In this document: piece after piece, positions 18,026 to 26,619 of the stretch
How the letters are laid out: each line of letters begins with the position of its first letter
How positions within the stretch are numbered: position 1 is the stretch's first letter
Assembly: GCF_001437075.1 (NCBI RefSeq)
Contig: NZ_JQBX01000006.1
Span: 1-64,000, forward strand
Reading direction: 5' to 3'
DNA length: 64,000 bases
DNA from: Pediococcus stilesii
Lineage (GTDB): Bacteria > Bacillota > Bacilli > Lactobacillales > Lactobacillaceae
Translations under genes and position numbers: made by a program
Notes under the pieces: model-generated
Seen by the model: only the letters and a program-made list of their open reading frames with translations
Told to the model about the DNA's origin: nothing
Databases searched by the model: none

Positions 18026-18072
18026 AAAAAAATAAGTCACGACGAAAACAACTTTGTCGTGACTTATTTTTT
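18026..18072. terminator. Bidirectional terminator
   Basis: An A-run and TAAGTCACGAC pair perfectly with GTCGTGACTTA and a T-run (arms 18026-18043 and 18056-18072), between the convergent sugar porter and DUF805 genes. Confidence 0.85.
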
Positions 18073-18110
18073 ATGTCCAAGATGGAAAATATAATTAACA
18101 TTGAATTCGT

Positions 18111-18476
18111 TTATGCCCAGCGATTAGCTTTCGTTGGGAGGAGCATTAAAATAACGAACCAGATCGTACCAATTATCGGAATAATTTGAATTAAAATCCA
18201 CCATCCAGAGCGGTCGGTATCATGGAGACGTCTAATTGCAAGAGTTAAGTTTGCAATCCAAGCGATTGCCATGATAATGTTTTTAGCCGAAACCGTGAAA
18301 AAGTCACCATAATTATAAATTTCATTGATTGGATGCCCGGTAATGGCCTGAATAATTGCAACAATAATTACAGCTAAAAGGTAGTTAACGATGGTAGGAA
18401 CCCAGTAGTCTTGGCGTCCAGAAGATTCATTAACCACGAAAATTTTTTCCCAAAAACGATTATAACTTTCAATCAT
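18111..18476 (-). CDS. DUF805 membrane protein
   Basis: A 121-residue membrane protein with about four hydrophobic segments and the DUF805 signature RRLHDTDRSGWWILI near residues 83-97. The N-terminal FWEKIFVVNESSGRQDYW fits the soluble start of this family. The function of DUF805 is unknown. The start is preceded on the minus strand by AGGAGAATTGGT. Single-gene unit. Confidence 0.85.
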   Translation of the reverse strand: MIESYNRFWEKIFVVNESSGRQDYWVPTIVNYLLAVIIVAIIQAITGHPINEIYNYGDFFTVSAKNIIMAIAWIANLTLAIRRLHDTDRSGWWILIQIIPIIGTIWFVILMLLPTKANRWA

Positions 18477-18691
18477 ACCAATTCTCCTTTCTTCACGGAA
18501 GTTTAACTTCTCATGTACGAAGTATACTAAAATGTTTGAAAGAAAGCATGTTACAAGCCTTATAAATCACATATTTTCTATGAAAGAAGAATAATTTTTA
18601 ACACAATTAAATTTTAATCGTTCAGACTCGACCAAATTAATTTTTTTATTGTATAATGATAAGGAATTCAAAATAAAAGGGGTAGTTATTA

Positions 18692-20044
18692 ATGGCACAT
18701 ATTTCATTTGATAGTTCAAGCGTTACAGAATTTGTACATGAAAACGAACTTTCAGAGATTCAACCACTTGTTACAGCTGCTGACAAGATTTTGCGTGACG
18801 GCACTGGAGCTGGTAATGATTTCCGTGGATGGATAGATTTACCATCCAACTATGATAAGGACGAATTTGCCCGTATCAAGAAAGCCGCTGAAAAGATTCG
18901 CAATGACTCAGAAGTATTTGTTGCCATCGGAATTGGTGGATCATACTTGGGTGCTCGTGCAGCCATTGACTTCTTAAACAACACCTTCTACAACCTTCTT
19001 ACTAAAGAACAACGTAATGGTGCACCTCAAGTGATTTTTGCAGGAAACTCAATTAGCTCAACCTATCTTGCAGATGTTTTAAACTTAATTGGCGACCGTG
19101 ATTTTTCAATTAATGTTATTTCTAAGTCAGGAACAACAACGGAACCTGCAATTGCATTCCGCGTTCTTAAAGAAAAGTTAATTAAGAAATATGGCGAAGA
19201 AGAAGCTAAAAAGCGCATCTACGCCACGACCGATCGCGCAAAGGGTGCTCTAAAGACAGAAGCCGATGCCGAAAGCTATGAAGAATTTGTTGTTCCAGAT
19301 GACATTGGGGGACGTTTCTCAGTTCTTTCAGCGGTTGGTTTATTACCAATTGCCGTTGCTGGCGGAGACATTGACCAATTGATGAAGGGTGCTGAAGATG
19401 CCAGTCATGAGTATACCGATGCCGATGTGACTAAGAATGACGCATACAAATATGCTGCATTACGTAACATCCTTTACCGTAAGGGATATACAACGGAACT
19501 TCTTGAAAATTACGAACCAACGCTTCAATATTTTGGCGAATGGTGGAAACAATTGATGGGTGAATCAGAAGGTAAGGACCAAAAGGGAATCTATCCTTCA
19601 TCAGCTAACTTCTCAACTGATCTCCATTCATTAGGTCAATATATCCAAGAAGGTCGCCGTAATTTGATGGAAACAGTTGTTAACATCGAAAAACCTAACC
19701 ATGATCTTGACATTCCTAAGGCCGACGAAGACTTAGATGGTTTACGTTATCTTGAAGGTCGAACAATGGACGAAGTTAATAAAAAAGCCTACCAAGGTGT
19801 AACATTGGCACATAACGATGGTGGAGTACCAGTTATGACCGTTAATATCCCTGACCAAACAGCATACACGTTAGGTTACATGATTTACTTCTTCGAAGCT
19901 GCTGTTTCAGTATCAGGTTACCTAAATGGAATTAATCCATTTAATCAACCCGGAGTAGAAGCTTACAAGGCTAACATGTTTGCATTACTAGGTAAGCCAG
20001 GCTACGAAGACAAGACTGAAGAATTAAATAACCGTCTAAAATAA
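18692..20044 (+). CDS. pgi: Glucose-6-phosphate isomerase
   Basis: Interconverts glucose 6-phosphate and fructose 6-phosphate. The 450 residues are the usual length for the Firmicute form. Signatures seen: [19 protein letters not shown] (phosphate-binding region), [35 protein letters not shown] and [12 protein letters not shown]. The start follows AAAAGGGGTAG; a TATAAT at 18652-18657 is a likely -10 box without a clear -35. Monocistronic, ended by the hairpin at 20084. Confidence 0.97.
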   Translation: MAHISFDSSSVTEFVHENELSEIQPLVTAADKILRDGTGAGNDFRGWIDLPSNYDKDEFARIKKAAEKIRNDSEVFVAIGIGGSYLGARAAIDFLNNTFYNLLTKEQRNGAPQVIFAGNSISSTYLADVLNLIGDRDFSINVISKSGTTTEPAIAFRVLKEKLIKKYGEEEAKKRIYATTDRAKGALKTEADAESYEEFVVPDDIGGRFSVLSAVGLLPIAVAGGDIDQLMKGAEDASHEYTDADVTKNDAYKYAALRNILYRKGYTTELLENYEPTLQYFGEWWKQLMGESEGKDQKGIYPSSANFSTDLHSLGQYIQEGRRNLMETVVNIEKPNHDLDIPKADEDLDGLRYLEGRTMDEVNKKAYQGVTLAHNDGGVPVMTVNIPDQTAYTLGYMIYFFEAAVSVSGYLNGINPFNQPGVEAYKANMFALLGKPGYEDKTEELNNRLK

Positions 20045-20083
20045 AGCTTTAAATGTTCTAATCAAAGCTAACTGACGCTTTTA

Positions 20084-20126
20084 TACCCCAGAAGTTAATT
20101 TCTAGTTTAACTTCTGGGGTATTTTT
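20084..20126 (+). terminator. Terminator after pgi
   Basis: TACCCCAGAAGTTAA (20084-20098) pairs perfectly with TTAACTTCTGGGGTA (20107-20121), followed by TTTTT. Confidence 0.88.
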
Positions 20127-20156
20127 GTGACTAAAAAAGAAAAAAGTCATAAATTG

Positions 20157-20203
20157 GTGACAAAATGTCACTAATTTGTTACGATTGATTTGACAAAGTG
20201 TCA
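20157..20203 (+). promoter_or_regulatory. Two palindromic operators before the TetR gene
   Basis: GTGACA-AAA-TGTCAC (20157-20171) and TGACA-AAG-TGTCA (20191-20203) share the core TGACA-N3-TGTCA and lie 18-64 bp before ATG 20221. A weak promoter TTGTGA (20125-20130), 17 bp, CATAAA (20148-20153) would place the first operator at the transcription start. Autoregulation by the TetR protein is the natural reading. Confidence 0.7.
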
Positions 20204-20220
20204 CCAAAAGGAGGAATCTC

Positions 20221-20817
20221 ATGCCAAGTAAAACTTTTTTTAACTTACCAACTGAAAAACGTCAACGAGTTGATATGTTATTACTAAATAATTTTTATGA
20301 CACCCATATTAGTGAGGTAACGGTATCTCAAATATTAGGTGGAACAGGGATATCACGAACCTCATTTTATAAATACTTCGATAGCTTGGAGGATGCTTAT
20401 ACTTACATGATTCAAAAGTTTTTCTCTAAAATTCATAATGATATTTTGGATTTTATTGTTAAAAATAAAAATGATTTTTTTAAGGGAATTATTGAATATC
20501 TGAATTATTGTGGGCAACTCAGCCATGAAGATATGTATTTTAAAGGGATTTTATTGTTAATTAACGGTCAAGACGCTTCAATTTATAAACATGCGGAAAA
20601 ACCAGAAGATCTGTCCTATATCGATCTTTGGATGGGTTTATTAAAGGACAGCAAAATTAATATTAGTGATAAGAGGGAAGCATTAAGCTTTATGTATTTT
20701 ATTATGGACATTGTAATCGAGACGTTGAAAATCTTTATTGTAAATAATTGGACGCAAGAACAGTTGGTTCAGGAATTTGAATATCGAACAAAATGGCTTA
20801 CAAAAGGAATCGGGTAG
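20221..20817 (+). CDS. TetR-family repressor
   Basis: Regulator of 198 residues. The N-terminal helix-turn-helix is at about residues 15-60 (VTVSQILGGTGISRTSFYKYFDSLEDAY); the C-terminal part is a helical ligand domain without recognisable specificity. The N-terminus MPSKTFFNLPTEKR is very like that of the second TetR in this window (34273), and both have the same operator core. AAAGGAGGA precedes the start. The exporter gene begins 6 bp after the stop, so the repressor probably controls itself and that exporter. Confidence 0.88.
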   Translation: MPSKTFFNLPTEKRQRVDMLLLNNFYDTHISEVTVSQILGGTGISRTSFYKYFDSLEDAYTYMIQKFFSKIHNDILDFIVKNKNDFFKGIIEYLNYCGQLSHEDMYFKGILLLINGQDASIYKHAEKPEDLSYIDLWMGLLKDSKINISDKREALSFMYFIMDIVIETLKIFIVNNWTQEQLVQEFEYRTKWLTKGIG

Positions 20818-20823
20818 CTGGCG

Positions 20824-22302
20824 ATGAAGAAAGAAAATAAAAATTTTGCTCTCGTATTATTTATTTTGGGAGTATTTATAACGGCTTTGGATAACGGCAT
20901 TATATCGAGTGCTCTATCAACGATTAATTACTCTTTTAATGTGTCAGAGGTCCATGGGATATGGGGGATTACGCTTTATACCTTAGGAATGGCGATTTCT
21001 ACGCCAATTATTGGTAAATTAGCGGATCGATATGGCAGAAAGAAGCTTTTCATATTTGAAATTTCACTATTTGCAATTGGCTCATTGTTGGTTGCACTTA
21101 GCCCGTCGTTTTTGTTTTTCCTTTTAGCGCGTTTGATTCAATCAATCGGCGGTGGAGGAATATACATAATTGCTTCCAGTCATGTTCTATCAACCTATGA
21201 TCGCGTCCAGCAGGGAAAATTGTTAGGCGCGATGGGAGCGGTTAATGGGATTGCGTCGGTTGTTGGTCCTAATTTAGGTGCGATTATTTTAAAATTAACG
21301 GGTCACTGGAACTGGTTGTTTATAATTAACATCCCAATTGCAATCTTCGTTATTATTGCTGGAGGAATGGTCATCCCTGAAACAAAGGGCGGGGACTTAA
21401 AGAAATTAGATTATAGGGGATTAACGTTGCTGACGCTGGGAATTTTTAGCTTTATGGCGGGAATTACCAATCTTAGAAGTGAACGTTTCCTTCAGAGTAT
21501 CTCGGGTATTCAAGTTTGGGGAGCCTTCATGCTTGGAATAATATTTTTTGCGCTTTTCGCGGTAAATGAAAGAAGGATTCGCGACGATACAGACCCATTT
21601 TTGCCTTATCAATTAATCAAAAATCAGGGATTTCTATTAACGATCTTTATGGGATTATTATCGGGCACGTTGATTGCTGTGTTCGTTTTGATACCAAGTT
21701 TTGTTGAACAACGGTATGGTATTTCGGCGAATACATCAGGAATTTGGATGAGTGGTATTGGTGTTGGATCAATCCTTGGAGCGATTATTGGTGGGATCAT
21801 GGTGTCCAAACGAGGTGCGGTTAATTCACTGGTTATCTCAGGTGGTTTATCTACGATTGGATTTGGATTACTAGCGTATCTAAGCAATAATTTAGCATTA
21901 TTTTTAGTGTTTTCAACGTTGGCCGGCATAGGATTTGGAATGTTAATGGGTGCTCCCTTCCAAGTATTAATGAAAAAAATTGCGGGGACAAAGGACAGTA
22001 CTGTTGCGTTGGGGACATTATCGGTTAGTCGCCAAGTCGGACTAACACTTGCACCTACCTTATACGCGACCCTTATCCAGGGAGGGTTTTCCAAACTTAA
22101 TTTGGCTAAACTAAACGCTAGCAATGTCGAAGAATATTACCAAAAAATACTTAGCATGGGGAAGGGTGTTCAAAGAGAGCAATTATTGAATAACTTCTAT
22201 GAAATTGCTAAGGGAGCTTACCAACAGATGTTTACCATGGCAGTAATTGCGTCAGTCCTAATTCTGGTTGGAAGCCTGATTTTAAAAAAGAAACAATTTT
22301 AA
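20824..22302 (+). CDS. MFS drug:H+ antiporter, DHA2 (EmrB/QacA) type
   Basis: Membrane exporter of 492 residues with about 14 hydrophobic segments. FITALDNGIISSALSTIN in helix 1 resembles the DHA2 motif D1, GKLADRYGRKKLF is motif A, and VVGPNLGAIILKLTGHWNWLFIINIPI is the motif C region. It likely extrudes cationic or amphiphilic toxins that also induce the adjacent TetR repressor. Cotranscribed with that gene; the substrate is unknown. Confidence 0.9.
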   Translation: MKKENKNFALVLFILGVFITALDNGIISSALSTINYSFNVSEVHGIWGITLYTLGMAISTPIIGKLADRYGRKKLFIFEISLFAIGSLLVALSPSFLFFLLARLIQSIGGGGIYIIASSHVLSTYDRVQQGKLLGAMGAVNGIASVVGPNLGAIILKLTGHWNWLFIINIPIAIFVIIAGGMVIPETKGGDLKKLDYRGLTLLTLGIFSFMAGITNLRSERFLQSISGIQVWGAFMLGIIFFALFAVNERRIRDDTDPFLPYQLIKNQGFLLTIFMGLLSGTLIAVFVLIPSFVEQRYGISANTSGIWMSGIGVGSILGAIIGGIMVSKRGAVNSLVISGGLSTIGFGLLAYLSNNLALFLVFSTLAGIGFGMLMGAPFQVLMKKIAGTKDSTVALGTLSVSRQVGLTLAPTLYATLIQGGFSKLNLAKLNASNVEEYYQKILSMGKGVQREQLLNNFYEIAKGAYQQMFTMAVIASVLILVGSLILKKKQF

Positions 22303-22307
22303 TTTAA

Positions 22308-22379
22308 AATAAAAAAGGTTGTAGCTAAGTGATGAGATATAATCATATATCTCGTTTTCTTGCCGCAACCCTTTTTATT
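22308..22379. terminator. Branched bidirectional terminator
   Basis: The outer stem AATAAAAAAGGTTG (22308-22321) pairs with CAACCCTTTTTATT (22366-22379). An inner stem GAGATAT/ATATCTC (22334-22340, 22347-22353) sits inside it. It lies between the convergent exporter and thiW genes. Confidence 0.75.
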
Positions 22380-22463
22380 AAAATATCCAATTGTAAATAG
22401 CAACAATTATTTTGCTAAATAAATCAAAAACTTTATCAGTATGATACTTTTAAGTGCTTATTT

Positions 22464-22967
22464 TTATTTGAAAAGATTTTTAATTTCGATGAATCGCCTT
22501 TGTTTTAAAAGAATCATGGAAATGAAAGTTCCCGCGAATCCGCCGATTAAAGTTGCAAATAAGAACCTCGGTGTGTAGATAAACCAATACATACCATTTC
22601 CGGAACCCGTAAATAAAATCATGACGGGGTAACTTAATAGCGATCCAATGATCCCAGTTCCAATAATTTCTCCAACCCATGACATCCGAACTTTCTTAGT
22701 GAATCGATACAAAAGGGATGCTAAAACGCCACCAAAAACGGCGCCAGTTAGTGCCAATGGAGGGATTCCAAAGATAAGCATGCGGATGCACCCTGTCATC
22801 ATGGTGATGATTAATGCGTATAGTGGGTCAACCAATACACCAATAATAACGTTCATAACGCTCGACATGGGAGCTAATCCTTCAATTCTAAATAGTGGAG
22901 AGACAACAACATCTGTGGCAACTAACAGTGCCGAGACCGTCAATCGTAATAGATTATTGTGTTTCAT
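22464..22967 (-). CDS. thiW: ECF transporter S component, ThiW family
   Basis: Membrane substrate-binding subunit of 167 residues with about five or six helices. It starts RLTVSALLVATDVVVSPLFRIEGLAPMSSVMNVI, the ThiW pattern. ThiW proteins are predicted to bind a thiamine precursor (thiazole). It is the last gene of the TPP-riboswitch operon and presumably docks on the EcfT and ATPase subunits encoded before it. A second S component (YkoE-like) is the first gene of the same operon. Confidence 0.85.
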   Translation of the reverse strand: MKHNNLLRLTVSALLVATDVVVSPLFRIEGLAPMSSVMNVIIGVLVDPLYALIITMMTGCIRMLIFGIPPLALTGAVFGGVLASLLYRFTKKVRMSWVGEIIGTGIIGSLLSYPVMILFTGSGNGMYWFIYTPRFLFATLIGGFAGTFISMILLKQRRFIEIKNLFK

Positions 22968-22989
22968 AATTATTTTCCTCGTATGAATT

Positions 22990-23649
22990 TTATGGGAGCT
23001 TTTTTAAAACGATAAATTGAAATACGCCAAAAATGGTGATAAATAGCACCCAGTTCCAAGCTGGAATACGTTGTTTTCGGTAGTGAGTTCGGACGTTATT
23101 TTCAGCATAACCATGTGATTGCATAGCACGTGATAAGTTATCCGACCAACGTAAAGAAAGTAAAATCGCCTTAAAGAAGATCTGTGGTGACCAAACATGT
23201 AAGACTTCGCCGCGCATTAAAGCGGCGGTCTTGATTTGTAACATTGAATTACGCACGCGAGGAGCGAAATTAAAAGCGCCTAAAGTTCCATAAACAAACT
23301 TGGACGGCACATGCCAGTTTTGCTCTAACGAACTTAATAGGTCGTTAATACTTGTTGTGAAGGAAAAGATACCGCCTAAAATGATATAAGCATAAATTCG
23401 ACTTGATAGCAGCCAAGCGCTATGAATAAAATCACCTGTTCCGTTAACGTAGAAAGAAGACCATGTACTAGCAACGGGAATAATCGGAATAATGATTAAT
23501 AGTAATAATTTTTGAAGTTTAACTTTTTTTACCAATAGATATGACATTCCTAAAACAATAACTAAAATGTTTACAACAATGCTTTGAACAAACGCTAATT
23601 CAAAACTTATAAGCAAAACTAGGAGTAATTTAATCGAAGAGTCCATCAT
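22990..23649 (-). CDS. ykoC: ECF transporter transmembrane component (EcfT/YkoC/CbiQ-like)
   Basis: Membrane coupling subunit of 219 residues. About five hydrophobic segments, with the coupling-helix motifs characteristic of EcfT proteins seen as AALMRGE (about residues 140-150) and AMQSHGY (about 180-190). It transmits ATP hydrolysis to the S component. It overlaps the end of the ATPase gene by 20 bp, indicating translational coupling. The gene name is given by analogy with the Bacillus ykoEDC system. Confidence 0.85.
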   Translation of the reverse strand: MMDSSIKLLLVLLISFELAFVQSIVVNILVIVLGMSYLLVKKVKLQKLLLLIIIPIIPVASTWSSFYVNGTGDFIHSAWLLSSRIYAYIILGGIFSFTTSINDLLSSLEQNWHVPSKFVYGTLGAFNFAPRVRNSMLQIKTAALMRGEVLHVWSPQIFFKAILLSLRWSDNLSRAMQSHGYAENNVRTHYRKQRIPAWNWVLFITIFGVFQFIVLKKLP

Positions 23650-25063
23650 CCAACCTCTCTGAAAAATATAAGTTTTTATCTTTTAATTCCAAGTGATAAT
23701 TAAAGAAATTTTTAGTTCCAACCAGTTGGTGGCTGATCATAATCAGAGATTGTTTTTGAAGCTCGCAAACCTTTTTTATCATGTCCAACACCTGGATAAC
23801 AGATTCAATGTCCAATCCTGCCAGAGGTTCATCCATTAAAACTAACGGATTACCAAGCATCAACATCTCAAGGATTTGGAGTTTTTTTTTTTGTCCCCCT
23901 GACAGTTGATAAACGATATGGTTTTCAAAACCAATTAAATTTAAAAGACTTAGATTCTTAGTAATAAACTCTGGTGACCATATTTCTGAAAAGCGAGCAT
24001 GTTTTAAACTAAGTTCAATTTCTTCACTAACCGTCATTTTTAAAAATTGGATTTGAGCGTCTTGAAAGATCAAACTGACTTCTTTTGAAAGTTTAGTAGT
24101 TTTATATTTTTGAACTTCCTTGTTTTTATACGTCAGTACTCCTTTATACGGATGGAGATGACTGATGGCGTTAAAAAGGGTGGACTTTCCGGTTCCGTTA
24201 TCACCGGTCAACAGAATTCGATAGCCCGTGGGAATCTCCAACTGAATTTGATCCAACAGAACTTTTGAACCTGCATCTAGGCTAAAGTCGGCGAAGTGAA
24301 GAACGCCAGGTTGATTTTCCGCCGGAATTTGGAAATGAAATTCGTCTTTGTCAGATTGAAAATAAGCTAAAGTTTTTTCTGGGTGGGGTAGTGCCGCAAT
24401 TTGATGATGATAAAGATGAAAAATATTATCATAAACATGGTCATACCCAGACAAATCATGATCAGCGATTAAGATCGTTTTTCCGTCCTGAATCTGTAAC
24501 TCTTTAAGAAGAAGAATCAATTCTTTTCTAGAGGAGGAGTCAACATTGGCGAATGGTTCATCTAAAATGATAAAATTGCTGTCCATTGCCAGGGTTATGG
24601 CAAGAGATATTTTTTGTAATTCACCCCCGGACAGACCATCGATATCTCGATTTCGAAAATCAAGCATTTTCACGCGTTCTAAGGCTGACCGAATTGAAGA
24701 GTCAATTTTACTGGGTAGCATACCGATGTTTTCAAGTGTAAAAACGAATTCATCTTCAACGCTACTCATGGAGAATTGCTCTCTTGGATTTTGAAATAGC
24801 AGGGCCACTTCCTGGACGAATTGTTTTGGTGTCCATGTCTCGATGCTTTGACCGTTAATTAAAATGGTGCCACTTCCTAAATTTGGGAGATTAGTGCGCA
24901 CTAATCCCGTGATGATTTGCATTAAAGTTGACTTTCCCGAACCAGATGAACCGAATAAAAGGTTAAAAGTATTATTCTTAATTGTTAAATTTAAGTTATC
25001 TAAGACTGGATCAGAATCTTTTGTATAACTAAATGTAAGGTCATTAATAGCTAATTTATCCAT
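23630..25063 (-). CDS. ykoD: ECF transporter double ATPase (YkoD-like)
   Basis: Two fused ABC ATPase domains in 477 residues. Domain 1 has Walker A GSSGSGKST, signature LSGGELQKI and Walker B FIILDEPFANVD. Domain 2 has GDNGTGKST, LSGGQKKKLQ and LVLMDEPLAGLD. Both sites look catalytically complete. It energises uptake of thiamine or its hydroxymethylpyrimidine precursor with YkoC and the S components. Second gene of the operon, 9 bp after the YkoE-like gene. Confidence 0.9.
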   Translation of the reverse strand: MDKLAINDLTFSYTKDSDPVLDNLNLTIKNNTFNLLFGSSGSGKSTLMQIITGLVRTNLPNLGSGTILINGQSIETWTPKQFVQEVALLFQNPREQFSMSSVEDEFVFTLENIGMLPSKIDSSIRSALERVKMLDFRNRDIDGLSGGELQKISLAITLAMDSNFIILDEPFANVDSSSRKELILLLKELQIQDGKTILIADHDLSGYDHVYDNIFHLYHHQIAALPHPEKTLAYFQSDKDEFHFQIPAENQPGVLHFADFSLDAGSKVLLDQIQLEIPTGYRILLTGDNGTGKSTLFNAISHLHPYKGVLTYKNKEVQKYKTTKLSKEVSLIFQDAQIQFLKMTVSEEIELSLKHARFSEIWSPEFITKNLSLLNLIGFENHIVYQLSGGQKKKLQILEMLMLGNPLVLMDEPLAGLDIESVIQVLDMIKKVCELQKQSLIMISHQLVGTKNFFNYHLELKDKNLYFSERLDDGLFD

Positions 25064-25072
25064 GTTGCTCCC

Positions 25073-25651
25073 TTAACTGCGGCGTATGATACCCGATTTT
25101 TCGATAAGTTGATTGATCCAATACACCAATACACCATCAAAAAAGCTAATGGAAACTAATCGGGCGATAAACAAAAGTATTAAGAAACTGAAATTATATT
25201 TTGCATAACCCTCGTTAAAATAGCTCCAAATAAAAGTGACAATAGTACCGGTTATACAAGACAGAAAAAGGTTGAATTTTCCAAATCTTTTGTATCCAGT
25301 CAAAGTAAAGCCAAGTTCAGTTCCAATTCCTTGCGTCAAACCAGAGATGATGGCCCCTGCACCAAATTGTCCGCCGAGTACCATTTCAACGAAACCACCG
25401 AGAGTTTCCGCCAATACGCTAGAACCAATTTTCTTAGTCAGCATAATTCCAAGTGGTCCGGCAATCATCCATAATCCAAGCAATAGATCATTTGCCACGG
25501 GGCCCAAACCAATGGTGGTTAAGGCCGCGGTCAAAAAATTGTATGAGATATTTGTTGTGAAAAAAATCACTCCACAAAAAATACCAATTAGAGCAATAAA
25601 CGCGATATCACGGATCGAATAGGCGATGTTAGCTTTTTTATCGATCATCAT
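25073..25651 (-). CDS. ykoE: ECF transporter S component, YkoE-like (thiamine/HMP)
   Basis: Membrane S component of 192 residues with about six hydrophobic segments, including GLGPVANDLLLGLWMIAGPLGIMLTKKIGSS and EMVLGGQFGAGAIISGLTQGIGTELGF, typical of YkoE proteins. These are predicted to bind hydroxymethylpyrimidine or thiamine. First gene after the TPP riboswitch, with AAGGGGGAA before its start. The operon order is ykoE-ykoD-ykoC-thiW. Confidence 0.87.
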   Translation of the reverse strand: MMIDKKANIAYSIRDIAFIALIGIFCGVIFFTTNISYNFLTAALTTIGLGPVANDLLLGLWMIAGPLGIMLTKKIGSSVLAETLGGFVEMVLGGQFGAGAIISGLTQGIGTELGFTLTGYKRFGKFNLFLSCITGTIVTFIWSYFNEGYAKYNFSFLILLFIARLVSISFFDGVLVYWINQLIEKSGIIRRS

Positions 25652-25702
25652 AATTCCCCCTTAAAAAATTTTGTGCTGTCTTAAAAATAAAGGGGGGAAA
25701 AG

Positions 25703-25741
25703 AAAAAACCGACTAATTGCACGCAAATAGCCGGTTTTTTT
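25703..25741 (-). terminator. Riboswitch expression-platform terminator
   Basis: AAAAAACCGACTA (25703-25715) pairs with TAGCCGGTTTTTT (25728-25740) with one mismatch. On the minus strand it lies directly after the TPP aptamer and before the ykoE-like gene and ends in a T-run, as expected for transcriptional attenuation when TPP is bound. Confidence 0.82.
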
Positions 25742-25745
25742 ATTA

Positions 25746-25820
25746 TCCAGAATCTCCCTACACTAATACTAATTAGATCAGGTTCAATGGGTATAATCTC
25801 AGCCAAAAGGCACCCCAGCA
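25746..25820 (-). promoter_or_regulatory. TPP riboswitch (THI element)
   Basis: On the minus strand the region starts GGGGTGCC and has CTGAGA, ATACCC, GAACCTGATC and a closing GGGAGA segment, the conserved core of the TPP aptamer in correct order. It controls the ykoE-ykoD-ykoC-thiW operon: with ample thiamine pyrophosphate the downstream terminator should form and uptake genes stay off. Confidence 0.95.
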
Positions 25821-25968
25821 TTTATTATTAAGTTTTAACAGCACCCAAAGATTATCATTTTTGATTGATCATGTAAAGCATTTAAAAACATATTGGCCGT
25901 GCAATGATCGAATTCGGTAGAAAAAGTTAGAAAAAAGTCTTGTGATTTTTTTATTTTTTTAGACCAAT

Positions 25969-26352
25969 TTAGAGTAATTGAATCGCAACGTCAGGAGTAA
26001 TCTCAAGAACTTTACGTAAGAAATTGTATTTTTCCTTCACTAAATCGAAGTCGGAACCCTCAGTCAGTAGTTGGGCAGTACCCTCAATGCGGAATCCAGT
26101 ACCCTGATAGCCGTTACGGCCTTCTACAGCACGAGCGCCAACGGACATTAAAATTTTATGGTTCGATTCCAGATCCTTTTCTAAATGAGTCATTCCCGCT
26201 GCAGGGGCTAAAATACGACCGTCATCGGTAATAGTTAAATATGAATTCCAGGTGTTCGTGAGATGTGGTTCTTCTTGTGTCCATGTAACAAAGGCTGTTG
26301 CCCCTTCGTCGGATATTACGTCATAAAACTTTTCTGGTAGTTGAATTGACAT
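25969..26352 (-). CDS. Pyridoxamine 5'-phosphate oxidase-like flavin-binding protein
   Basis: A 127-residue split-barrel protein of the PNPOx-like group, which bind FMN or related cofactors. Visible are AFVTWTQEEPHLTNTWNSYLTITDDGRILAPAAGM and VGARAVEGRNGYQGTGFRIEGTAQLL. Too short and without the signature of true PdxH. GGAGGATG precedes the start. It is divergent from pyruvate oxidase, and the half-site ACTATAAC (26384-26391) before it equals half of the palindrome in the oxidase promoter, so the two may be co-regulated. The natural substrate is unknown. Confidence 0.78.
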   Translation of the reverse strand: MSIQLPEKFYDVISDEGATAFVTWTQEEPHLTNTWNSYLTITDDGRILAPAAGMTHLEKDLESNHKILMSVGARAVEGRNGYQGTGFRIEGTAQLLTEGSDFDLVKEKYNFLRKVLEITPDVAIQLL

Positions 26353-26470
26353 GATACATCCTCCTTTAATTAAAACCGGTATAACTATAACACCATTTAA
26401 TATGTGAATCTAATCACTATTTAACATTGGTTCGATTTTTGTTTGAATGTTATGTTGTTTTTGTTAGTAA

Positions 26471-26505
26471 GTTATAGTACTATAACAGTGTTGGTAGCGC
26501 TTACA
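26471..26505 (+). promoter_or_regulatory. Pyruvate oxidase promoter: 16-bp palindrome plus cre-like box
   Basis: GTTATAGTACTATAAC (26471-26486) is a perfect palindrome that covers possible -10 boxes (TACTAT 26478-26483, with TTGTTT 26455-26460 as -35). It is followed by TGGTAGCGCTTACA (26492-26505), whose reverse complement TGTAAGCGCTACCA fits the cre consensus at 13 of 14 positions. CcpA control of pyruvate oxidase is known in lactobacilli. The factor for the palindrome is unidentified; its TTATA/TATAA arms resemble a PerR-type box but the centre differs. Confidence 0.6.
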
Positions 26506-26619
26506 AAGCTAAAACGACATCATTAATGGGTTTCTAAGAAATTTATTATAATGCTATTTATAATTCAAGCTTTGCATGCTGCCGTAATAGTTTTATATCG
26601 AGGAAGGAGCTATTTAAAT

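Noticed and set aside
21624-22124. 166-residue minus-strand open frame inside the MFS gene
   Set aside because: Shadow of the transporter reading frame with no start signal or domain.
25236-25622. 128-residue plus-strand open frame over the ykoE-like gene
   Set aside because: Antisense to a gene with strong family match and riboswitch control.
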